Shown here one piece after another: positions 1 through 5,258 of a DNA stretch of 5,323 bases. A program made the translations under genes and the position numbers. Where the stretch lies: contig JBJOMQ010000178.1 of NCBI GenBank assembly GCA_046052275.1, positions 1 through 5,323 on the forward strand, written 5' to 3'. A model generated the notes under the pieces. The model saw only the letters and a list, made by a program, of their open reading frames with translations. It was not told the DNA's origin and searched no databases. The stretch's first letter is position 1, and every line of letters starts with the position of its first letter. This stretch comes from UBA668 sp046052275. GTDB taxonomy: Bacteria > Actinomycetota > Acidimicrobiia > Acidimicrobiales > Ilumatobacteraceae.

Positions 1-813
1 CACCAGCGCCGCATCGGTACCCGGATTCCACAATGCGTCGTCGATCCCGTTGACGATGCCCGTCAGCGAACCCGCACGCGAGCGCAGCAATCCGTCGAAT
101 CCCATGCCGTGCTCGGCCGTGACGATCTCGGCTGCATACGTGGGGCTCACCGTGCTGATGTGATCGCACCAGGTGACGGCCGCCTTCAGGAAGCTGATGC
201 TGCCGTAGAACTCGAGCCCGTCGAGTCGCTCGGCCTCGGACGGCAGGCCCAGCAGACGCGCCGTCGACAGCGGGAACTGCCCCTGGAAGGCGAGGTTGTG
301 GATCGTGAGCAGCGACGCCGGTGCGCTGGGCCGAGGGTCGTAGTGCAGATAGGCCGCGGTGAGTGCCGCCTGCCAGTCGTGCAGGTGCACGACATCGGGC
401 CGGAACGCCGCATCGGGATACAGCCACTGGACACGGTCGAGCGCGATGTCGGCTGCAGCGCGGCCGAGCGCACCGAACCGCAGGTGATTGTCGGGCCAGT
501 CGCGGCCATCGGGTCCGGCGTATGGGCCGCCACCCTCCCGGTCGTACAGGTGCGGAGCAACCAGCGCGAACACCCGTGCCCCAGTGGGCGCCACACCCGT
601 CACCAGCGTTGCCGGGCCGCCGAACAGATCGGGCCACCGGGCGATCGCCAACTGCACGTCGAGATGAGCCAGCACGCCCGGATAGGCCGGCAGCAGCACA
701 TGCGCCTCGACGCCGAGACCACGCAACGCCGGCGGCAGCGCGCCCACCACGTCGGCAAGTCCGCCGGTCTTCACCAGCGGATAGCACTCCGACGAGACGA
801 ACAGCACCCTCAT
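1..813 (-). CDS. glgA: Glycogen synthase (ADP-glucose type, GT5), N-terminal part
   Basis: This gene encodes a cytoplasmic ADP-glucose:alpha-1,4-glucan glucosyltransferase that elongates glycogen, or makes maltose-1-phosphate in some actinobacteria. The 271 visible residues begin MRVLFVSSECYP and carry KTGGLADV at 15-22; Lys15 matches the ADP-glucose-binding lysine of E. coli GlgA. Further family motifs are HLHDWQ at 143-148, TIHNLAFQG at 170-178, FYGSISFLK at 202-210 and GIVNGID at 252-258. Together these cover the N-terminal Rossmann domain of the GT-B fold. The C-terminal nucleotide-sugar domain lies beyond the window edge, since family members are usually about 400-480 residues. The ATG at 813 gives the canonical N-terminus and no alternative start lies immediately upstream. 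The gene is divergent from glgC, whose product supplies its substrate. Family assignment is very secure; the exact acceptor (glycogen or glucose-1-phosphate) cannot be told from this part. Confidence 0.97.
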   Translation of the reverse strand, partial: MRVLFVSSECYPLVKTGGLADVVGALPPALRGLGVEAHVLLPAYPGVLAHLDVQLAIARWPDLFGGPATLVTGVAPTGARVFALVAPHLYDREGGGPYAGPDGRDWPDNHLRFGALGRAAADIALDRVQWLYPDAAFRPDVVHLHDWQAALTAAYLHYDPRPSAPASLLTIHNLAFQGQFPLSTARLLGLPSEAERLDGLEFYGSISFLKAAVTWCDHISTVSPTYAAEIVTAEHGMGFDGLLRSRAGSLTGIVNGIDDALWNPGTDAALV

Positions 814-822
814 GCACGCACG

Positions 823-828
823 ACCGTA
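823..828 (-). promoter_or_regulatory. Candidate -10 element for glgA
   Basis: Read on the minus strand this is TACGGT, matching the actinobacterial TANNNT -10 consensus. Nine bases separate it from the glgA ATG at 813, so a start site 6-7 bases downstream would leave only a 2-3 base leader. No Shine-Dalgarno sequence sits at normal spacing; the nearest purine-rich stretch, AGGGGC, is about 18 bases from the ATG. The assignment rests on consensus and position only. Confidence 0.4.
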
Positions 829-832
829 ATCG

Positions 833-858
833 CCCCTGTCGGCCAGCGGACGCAGGGG
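833..858. repeat. Perfect inverted repeat CCCCTG-N14-CAGGGG between glgA and glgC
   Basis: The arms CCCCTG (833-838) and CAGGGG (853-858) are exact reverse complements separated by 14 bases. They lie in the 52-base divergent gap, just upstream of the candidate -10 hexamer of each gene (860-865 for glgC, 823-828 for glgA). This could be an operator for a dimeric regulator acting on both genes. Alternatively, the right arm may simply serve as a ribosome-binding site (AGGGGA) for a glgC start at 866. Similarity between the two halves continues outward to both start codons. Confidence 0.5.
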
Positions 859-859
859 A

Positions 860-865
860 TACGTT
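860..865 (+). promoter_or_regulatory. Candidate -10 element for glgC
   Basis: TACGTT matches TANNNT and ends exactly 6 bases before the ATG at 872. That is the spacing at which transcription would begin on or next to the ATG, the classic layout of a leaderless actinobacterial mRNA. The competing reading is that AGGGGA at 854-859 is a Shine-Dalgarno sequence for GTG at 866, 6 bases downstream. The two readings predict different N-termini (MRMAGPK or MAGPK). Confidence 0.45.
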
Positions 866-2095
866 GTGCGCATGGCCGGCCCGAAGGTGCTCGTGATGGT
901 GCTGGCCGGTGGCGAGGGCAAGCGGATGCTGCCGCTCACCAAGGACCGCGCCAAGCCCGCCGTTCCCTTCGGCGGCGCCTACCGCATCATCGACTTCGCG
1001 CTGTCGAACTTCGCCAACGCCGGCTACCTCAAGATCGTCGTGCTCACCCAGTACATGAGCCACAGCCTCGACCGGCACATCAGCCAGACATGGCGGTTCA
1101 GCGCCCTGCTCGGCAACTACGTCACCCCCGTACCTGCGCAGATGCGGCGCGGCCCCTACTGGTTCGCCGGCTCGGCAGATGCCATCTACCAGAACATCAA
1201 CCTCATCACCGACGAGAACCCCGACGTGGTGTGCGTGTTCGGCGCCGACCACATCTACCGCATGGATCCCCGCCAACTGGTCGAGCACCACCTGCGCGTC
1301 GGTGCCGGCGTCACCGTGGCCGCAATCCCAGTGGGGTACGACGAGGCGAAATCGTTCGGCGTCATCGAATCAGACGACAGCGGCCGCATCCTCGCCTTCC
1401 ACGAGAAGTCGCCGAACCCGCCCACCATGCCCGGCGACAGCACGCGCTGCCTCGCCAGCATGGGCAACTACGTGTTCGACACGCAGACGCTCATCGACAT
1501 CGTCACGCCCACCGGCGACGACAACGTTCCCACCGATGTGGGCGGCCATGTGATCCCGGCGCTCACGAGCCAGGGTGTCGCCCACGTGTACGACTTCAGC
1601 ACCAACGTGGTACCAGGCCAGGACGAGCGCGAGAAGGGCTACTGGCGCGACGTGGGCACCATCGACTCGTACTACGACGCCAACATGGACCTGCTGGCCC
1701 CCGTGCCGGTGTTCAACCTCTACAACGACCAGTGGCCGGTGTTCACCCGCCACGAGAGCTACCCGCCGGCCAAGATCTCGCGCGGCGTGTTCGGAGAGCC
1801 CGCATTCGTCGACGGCAGCCTGCTGTGCAACGGCAGCATCGTCACCGGCGGCCACGTCGAGCGCAGCATCGTGTCGCCGGGCTGCGTGGTGCACCACGAC
1901 GCACACGTCACCGACAGCATCCTGATGCCAGGCGTGGTGATCGGCGCAGGTGCCCGAGTGAACCGGGCGATCATCGACAAGAACGTCACCGTGCCCGAGG
2001 GCATGCGCATCGGATTCGACACCGTCGCCGACGCACAGCGATTCACCGTCAGCGACCGCGGCATCGTCGTCATCAGCAAGGGCATGGTGCTGTAA
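866..2095 (+). CDS. glgC: Glucose-1-phosphate adenylyltransferase (ADP-glucose pyrophosphorylase)
   Basis: GlgC makes ADP-glucose and pyrophosphate from ATP and glucose-1-phosphate, the committed step of bacterial glycogen synthesis, in the cytoplasm as a homotetramer. The 409 residues show the nucleotidyltransferase signature LAGGEGKRM (13-21), RAKPAVPFGG (28-37), the GADHIYRMD block (126-134, Asp128 matching catalytic Asp142 of E. coli), FHEKSPNPP (178-186, Lys181 matching sugar-phosphate-binding Lys195) and YWRDVG (259-264). A left-handed beta-helix domain follows from about residue 300. The length matches actinobacterial GlgC (about 404). The residue aligned with E. coli Lys39, part of the fructose-1,6-bisphosphate site, is Asp27, as in the mycobacterial enzyme; allosteric control is therefore probably of the actinobacterial type (glucose-6-phosphate reported as activator). 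The start is GTG 866 or ATG 872, two codons apart. It is divergent from glgA and convergent with the gene ending at 2189. Confidence 0.98.
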   Translation: MRMAGPKVLVMVLAGGEGKRMLPLTKDRAKPAVPFGGAYRIIDFALSNFANAGYLKIVVLTQYMSHSLDRHISQTWRFSALLGNYVTPVPAQMRRGPYWFAGSADAIYQNINLITDENPDVVCVFGADHIYRMDPRQLVEHHLRVGAGVTVAAIPVGYDEAKSFGVIESDDSGRILAFHEKSPNPPTMPGDSTRCLASMGNYVFDTQTLIDIVTPTGDDNVPTDVGGHVIPALTSQGVAHVYDFSTNVVPGQDEREKGYWRDVGTIDSYYDANMDLLAPVPVFNLYNDQWPVFTRHESYPPAKISRGVFGEPAFVDGSLLCNGSIVTGGHVERSIVSPGCVVHHDAHVTDSILMPGVVIGAGARVNRAIIDKNVTVPEGMRIGFDTVADAQRFTVSDRGIVVISKGMVL

Positions 2096-2127
2096 ACCGA
2101 ACGCTGCGCTTCGACCGCACGGCGACA

Positions 2128-2170
2128 CTGATCACCACGAGCCGGGCGGCAACTCGCGCTCTGGTGTCAG
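2128..2170. terminator. Possible bidirectional hairpin between convergent genes
   Basis: In the 93-base gap between the stops at 2095 and 2189, CTGA-(t)-CACCA (2128-2137) can pair with TGGTG-TCAG (2162-2170) with one bulged T. An inner stem CGAG (2138-2141) pairs with CTCG (2153-2156) around a GC-rich loop, with five unpaired bases on the 3' side. There is no U-tract on either strand, so this is not a standard intrinsic terminator. Its position between converging genes suggests it may help end both transcripts. Confidence 0.3.
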
Positions 2171-2188
2171 CGGGGACGGCGGCGGGAA

Positions 2189-2857
2189 TCAGGGCTTGAC
2201 GTCGGCGGTGAGGTCGGGGGGTTGGGCATCGTTGCCCATTGCGCTGCTCACCTTCGAGGCAAGGTCGGAGTCGTTGAGGATGGCGCGGGCCACCGGGCCG
2301 GCAAGCTTGCCGCCCAGCGGGATCTGACCTGACGCCACCGCAGCGATGAGCGCGCTCGACACCACGGCGGCTCCCGACTTCACCTTGCCCCAGTCGACGT
2401 CCTTGGCCAGCGAGCGCATGCGGTCCCTGGCCTCCGACGAATGGCCGCCGGCAGCGGCGCGCACCTTGCTCCAGTCGACCGATCGCAGTGCCGCAGCGAC
2501 AGTGCTGACGTCGTCGCCGTCGACGGCATCGCCGCTGGCAGGCGTGCCGGCGTCGTGGGCGGCGCTCGATGCGGCCGGCGATGCCGAGTCGCTGGCTGGG
2601 TTCCCGGTGTCGCCCTCGCCACGCTCCTCGGCAAGGCCGCGTTCGTACTCGGCCTTCAGTTTCTGGGCGAACTCGGTGGCGCGAACCTTCGCCGCTGCTG
2701 GCTCGACGGCGTTGACGAGCCGTGCCGCAAGACGACCGAGACGCTCAGCAACCACGGGCGAAGCGTAGGGGATGCGCAGTTGCCGTGGCCGTCGCCGCCG
2801 CCGAGACCGGCCGTCATCGCTCGTGCAATGCCCGCCACGATGAGCCGGCGATGGCAC
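2189..2857 (-). CDS. Hypothetical Ala/Ser-rich helical protein with DW..KV repeat
   Basis: I do not recognise this protein family. Read from GTG 2857 it would have 222 residues. Residues 35-80 look strongly helical and charged (VAERLGRLAARL, FAQKLKAEYERGL). Residues 81-118 form a Ser/Ala/Asp/Gly-rich, probably disordered linker. A related motif then appears twice, VDWSKVRAAAGG (127-138) and VDWGKVKSGAAV (154-165), followed by a moderately hydrophobic helix (163-175) and a Gly/Pro turn (IPLGGKLAGP, 179-188). No signal peptide, full membrane segment or catalytic motif is visible. The start is uncertain: GTG 2857, CTG 2779 and GTG 2755 are in frame, none with a good ribosome-binding site, and residues 1-26 (Arg-rich) do not look coding. 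A 1-base frameshift near 2780 could join an ATG at 2817 in another frame. It lies 19 bases after the cysteine-rich gene on the same strand, so the two probably form an operon. Confidence 0.65.
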   Translation of the reverse strand: MPSPAHRGGHCTSDDGRSRRRRRPRQLRIPYASPVVAERLGRLAARLVNAVEPAAAKVRATEFAQKLKAEYERGLAEERGEGDTGNPASDSASPAASSAAHDAGTPASGDAVDGDDVSTVAAALRSVDWSKVRAAAGGHSSEARDRMRSLAKDVDWGKVKSGAAVVSSALIAAVASGQIPLGGKLAGPVARAILNDSDLASKVSSAMGNDAQPPDLTADVKP

Positions 2858-2876
2858 CGAGCGGGCCGGCTGCGAC

Positions 2877-3659
2877 TCAACGGGCAGTGTCGTCGGCCAT
2901 GGCGTCGCGCAGTGCCGACCACACCTGCTCGCCGGCAAGCTCGACCAGTTCGTCACGCAGCGACTCGACGACCGCTGCCCCGCCGGTGAACGAGTCGAAC
3001 TCACGTCGATCGGACTGATCGGTGCAGCACCATGCAAGCGGATCGCTGCCGTCGCCCCAGTCGGCCCGACGCCACGGGCGCACGGTCACCATCGTCACAG
3101 GGGATCCGTCGCTGCGTCGCTCGGTGCGCTCGATCACCTTGATCGGCGCCTGCCAGCACACCGCCGGTTTCCAGTCGAGCGGCCGCTCGTCGAACTCGAC
3201 CGCAGCAAGGTGCAGGGCACAGCCGGTACCACCGGCAAAGCCCGGGCGGTTGAAGAAGATGCACGCTCCATCGACCACCTTGGTGAAGGTGCGGGTCGCA
3301 TCGGAGAACACGTCGTGCTCGTCGACCGCATCTCGGTACTGCCACAGATGAGATGGGATGGCAGCAGCGCTCGCCGACACCGTCATCGACTCGATCTCGT
3401 CGGCCAACTGCGCGCCGACCGAACAGCACCCCTGGCCGAGATGCGCCGCTGGCTCGGCCAGGATGCCGAGGCACCCGCGGCCCCACGTGCACTCCCAGTG
3501 CGACGCCATGAAGTCGCGATCGAACTGCCACTCGACCGACGGATCGGAGGGGTCTGCGATCACCACCGCATCGCCCGGCACCGCATCGCCCACCACCTGG
3601 CCGGCCATGTCGCGGACGGCGTCGTCGTCGGGTGAACCGTCGGTCGCGGGATGCATCAC
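2877..3659 (-). CDS. Conserved cysteine-rich protein, probable metal- or cluster-binding
   Basis: The 260-residue protein has no membrane segment or signal peptide. Its cysteines are spaced CX5C (57, 63), CC (78, 79), then C133, C147 and C168, with two further cysteines at 211-212. The context is rich in invariant-looking residues: GRGCLG (61-65), GCCSVGA (77-83), VVDGACIFFNRPGF (128-141), GCALHLAA (146-153) and WKPAVCWQAPIKV (163-175). This C-CC...DG.C.F...CA.H...KP..CW..PI order resembles my recollection of the DUF3109/YkgJ type of cysteine-cluster proteins, which are thought to chelate zinc or an iron-sulfur cluster. I infer metal binding; the biochemical role is unknown. The start is GTG 3659 (or ATG 3656). 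There is no Shine-Dalgarno sequence, but a TAACGT hexamer ends 6 bases upstream, pointing to leaderless translation from 3659. It is divergent from mtr and followed by the hypothetical gene ending at 2189. Confidence 0.85.
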   Translation of the reverse strand: MMHPATDGSPDDDAVRDMAGQVVGDAVPGDAVVIADPSDPSVEWQFDRDFMASHWECTWGRGCLGILAEPAAHLGQGCCSVGAQLADEIESMTVSASAAAIPSHLWQYRDAVDEHDVFSDATRTFTKVVDGACIFFNRPGFAGGTGCALHLAAVEFDERPLDWKPAVCWQAPIKVIERTERRSDGSPVTMVTVRPWRRADWGDGSDPLAWCCTDQSDRREFDSFTGGAAVVESLRDELVELAGEQVWSALRDAMADDTAR

Positions 3660-3678
3660 CGGCTGACGTTAGAGCCGG
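3659..3678. repeat. Inverted repeat CCGGCT-N8-AGCCGG over the cysteine-rich gene promoter
   Basis: The arms CCGGCT (3659-3664) and AGCCGG (3673-3678) are perfect reverse complements around an 8-base spacer. The spacer contains the whole candidate -10 hexamer (3666-3671), and the left arm covers the predicted start site and the first base of the start codon. A dimeric repressor bound here would block transcription of the minus-strand gene directly. GC-rich palindromes of this size can arise by chance, so position is the main argument. Confidence 0.4.
3666..3671 (-). promoter_or_regulatory. Candidate -10 element for the cysteine-rich gene (leaderless)
   Basis: On the minus strand the sequence is TAACGT, an exact TANNNT match, followed by six bases (CAGCCG) and then GTG at 3659. 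This is the spacing expected if transcription starts at the first base of the start codon. No -35 resembling TTGACA is visible at 16-18 bases upstream, which is common for actinobacterial promoters. Confidence 0.5.
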
Positions 3679-3726
3679 CGACAGCGGGGGAATGCGCGCT
3701 CGGAGGCGTGGGCTGCCGTCGCCGGC
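3674..3726. repeat. Long-spaced inverted repeat between the cysteine-rich gene and mtr
   Basis: GCCGGCGACAGC at 3674-3685 is mirrored by GCCGTCGCCGGC at 3715-3726, matching at 11 of 12 positions including nine in a row (GCCGGCGAC). A 29-base spacer separates them. The arms are nearly equidistant from the two divergent start codons (14 and 15 bases). This could be a pair of sites for one regulator, each next to a promoter, or the remains of a mirrored promoter duplication. Confidence 0.45.
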
Positions 3727-3730
3727 GGCA

Positions 3731-3736
3731 CACTGT
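3731..3736 (+). promoter_or_regulatory. Weak candidate -10 element for mtr
   Basis: CACTGT differs from TANNNT at one fixed position and ends 5 bases before GTG 3742. The mtr start lacks a Shine-Dalgarno sequence; the only purine-rich block, GGAGG near 3702-3706, is over 30 bases away. The layout parallels that of the divergent gene, so leaderless transcription is plausible here too, though the hexamer is poor. Confidence 0.25.
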
Positions 3737-3741
3737 GGCCT

Positions 3742-5184
3742 GTGAGCAACGCCCATGCCGACCAGCACGGCAACGTCGAGCACGGACACCGCGTGCACGA
3801 CTACGACCTCGTCATCATCGGCACCGGCTCGGGTAACTCGATCATCGGCCCCGAGATGGACCACTGGCGCATCGCCATCATCGAACGCGGCGCATTCGGC
3901 GGCACCTGCCTGAACGTCGGCTGCATCCCCACCAAGATGCTGGTGTGGCCCGCCGACCTGGCCCACCACGCTGCGCATGGCGAGGCACTCGGCGTGCGCA
4001 CCCGGTTCGACGGTGCCGACTGGCCGGCGATCCGCGACCGGGTGTTCGGCCGCATCGACCCCATCGCCGAGAGCGGCCGGCAGTACCGGCACGGCCTGCC
4101 CAACGTCGACGTCTACGAGGGCACCGGCCACTTCGTCGGCGAGCGCACCCTCGAGGTGAACGGCGTGCAGGTCCGCGGCGAGCAGGTGGTGATCGCCGCC
4201 GGCGGACGCCCGTTCATCCCTGCGATCGACGGCCTCGCCGACGTGCAGTTCCACACCAGCGACACCATCATGCGGATGGGCGCGCTGCCCGAGCACCTCG
4301 TCATCGTGGGCGGCGGCTTCATCGGTGTCGAGTTCGCCCACGTGTTCGGAGGTCTCGGCTCGCGAATCACGTTGATCAACCGCAGCAGTCGGCTATTGCA
4401 GGCTGAAGATCACGACATCTCGGCCCGCTTCACTGAGATCGCCGCGCAGCGCTACGACCTCGAACTCGGCGCCACCGTGCGTCGTGCCCGCCGCGGCGGC
4501 ACGGGTGTGCAGCTCGAGCTCGACACACCGCACGGCACCCGCACCGTCGAGGGCGATGCACTGCTGATCGCCACCGGTCGCGTGCCCAACAGCGACATCC
4601 TGCGCGTCGAGCACGGCGGCATCGACGTCGACGACCGGGGCAACGTGCGCGTCGACGAGTACGGCCGCACCAGCGCCGACGGCGTGTGGGCACTCGGCGA
4701 CATCAACGGCCGGCACCAGCTGAAGCACATGGCCAACGGCGAAGCGAGGGTGATCCGCCACAACGTGATGCACCACCACGACCTGCGCCGCTACGACGAA
4801 CGGCCGGCGCCGCACGCGGTGTTCAGCAATCCGCAGATCGGATCAGTCGGCCTCACCGAAGAGGAGGCTGCCGCCACCGGCGAGCCCTACTGCGTGGCGG
4901 TGCAGGGCTACGGCGGCTCGGCATACGGCTGGGCAATGGAAGACGACACCGGGTTCTGCAAGGTGATCGGCGACCCGCGCACGCGACGACTGCTGGGCGC
5001 ACACGTGATCGGCTACCAGGCCTCGATGCTGGTGCAGCAACTCGTGCAGGGCATGCACCTCGGCAGCACGGTGGACGAGATGGCCGTCGGCCAGGTGTGG
5101 ATCCATCCCGCGCTCAACGAGGTGAACGAAGTCGCTCTCCTGCAACTGCAGGAGGCCTTCGACCGCGGCGACGTCGTCACCTGA
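3742..5184 (+). CDS. mtr: Mycothione reductase (NADPH, FAD)
   Basis: Mycothione reductase reduces mycothiol disulfide to mycothiol with NADPH, keeping the main actinobacterial thiol buffer reduced in the cytoplasm. The 480-residue protein has the glutathione-reductase fold. It shows the FAD-binding IIGTGSGNS (25-33), redox-active cysteines Cys56 and Cys61 in GGTCLNVGCIPTKM, the NADPH-binding VGGGFIGVEF (189-198), Arg214 and Arg217 (basic residues favouring NADPH over NADH), ATGR (277-280), the second FAD motif ALGDI (317-321), and the dimer-interface dyad His455/Glu460 in WIHPALNE. GTGSGNS, VFGRIDPIA, HTSDTIMRM and YGWAMED closely match M. tuberculosis Mtr (459 residues), separating it from lipoamide or mercuric reductases. 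The start GTG 3742 gives a His-rich extension of about 17 residues relative to that enzyme; GTG 3793 would give a 463-residue form beginning MHDYDLVIIG. It is transcribed away from the cysteine-rich gene. Confidence 0.96.
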   Translation: MSNAHADQHGNVEHGHRVHDYDLVIIGTGSGNSIIGPEMDHWRIAIIERGAFGGTCLNVGCIPTKMLVWPADLAHHAAHGEALGVRTRFDGADWPAIRDRVFGRIDPIAESGRQYRHGLPNVDVYEGTGHFVGERTLEVNGVQVRGEQVVIAAGGRPFIPAIDGLADVQFHTSDTIMRMGALPEHLVIVGGGFIGVEFAHVFGGLGSRITLINRSSRLLQAEDHDISARFTEIAAQRYDLELGATVRRARRGGTGVQLELDTPHGTRTVEGDALLIATGRVPNSDILRVEHGGIDVDDRGNVRVDEYGRTSADGVWALGDINGRHQLKHMANGEARVIRHNVMHHHDLRRYDERPAPHAVFSNPQIGSVGLTEEEAAATGEPYCVAVQGYGGSAYGWAMEDDTGFCKVIGDPRTRRLLGAHVIGYQASMLVQQLVQGMHLGSTVDEMAVGQVWIHPALNEVNEVALLQLQEAFDRGDVVT

Positions 5185-5258
5185 TGACCTAGCCCCGCCG
5201 GAGCCTCTTACCGAACTCTCACCGGGGAAGGGTTGACGACTTACCTCGGTGGTGCATC
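5185..5258 (+). other. Intergenic region after mtr, possible promoter
   Basis: TTGACG at 5233-5238 resembles a -35 element, and CATCGT at 5255-5260 is a poor -10 at 16-base spacing, but it would overlap the candidate start codon at 5259, so the pair is doubtful. GGTGG at 5249-5253 could act as a weak ribosome-binding site five bases before GTG 5259. No convincing terminator hairpin follows mtr. Confidence 0.25.

Noticed and set aside
1370..2128. 252-codon minus-strand open frame antisense to glgC
   Set aside because: Its Val/His/Asp/Ala-heavy composition mirrors the opposite-strand codons of glgC, and no start signal or family motif is visible.
109..2199. Very long plus-strand open frame of 696 codons running antisense to glgA and through glgC in another frame
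   Set aside because: It overlaps two unmistakable genes with family motifs; its product is Arg/His/Pro-rich with no recognisable domain, as expected for a shadow frame in GC-rich coding DNA.
2346..2989. Plus-strand open frames opposite the hypothetical gene (2346-2768 and 2441-2989)
   Set aside because: The minus frame gives a more protein-like sequence with helical segments and an internal repeat, and it fits an operon with the upstream gene. The plus frames are Ala/Arg/Ser-rich without motifs.
3650..3657. GATGCATC palindrome at the start of the cysteine-rich gene
   Set aside because: It is an 8-base palindrome formed largely by the ATG-CAT codons, too short to support a separate site.
3001..4341. 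446-codon minus-strand open frame overlapping the cysteine-rich gene and antisense to mtr
   Set aside because: It spans a clear divergent promoter region and the first 600 bases of mtr; the product is low-complexity and unlike any family.
3742..5184. Dihydrolipoamide dehydrogenase or mercuric reductase as the identity of the flavoprotein
   Set aside because: The GTGSGNS start, VFGRIDPIA, HTSDTIMRM and YGWAMED segments match mycothione reductase, and there is no heavy-metal domain or pyruvate dehydrogenase context.
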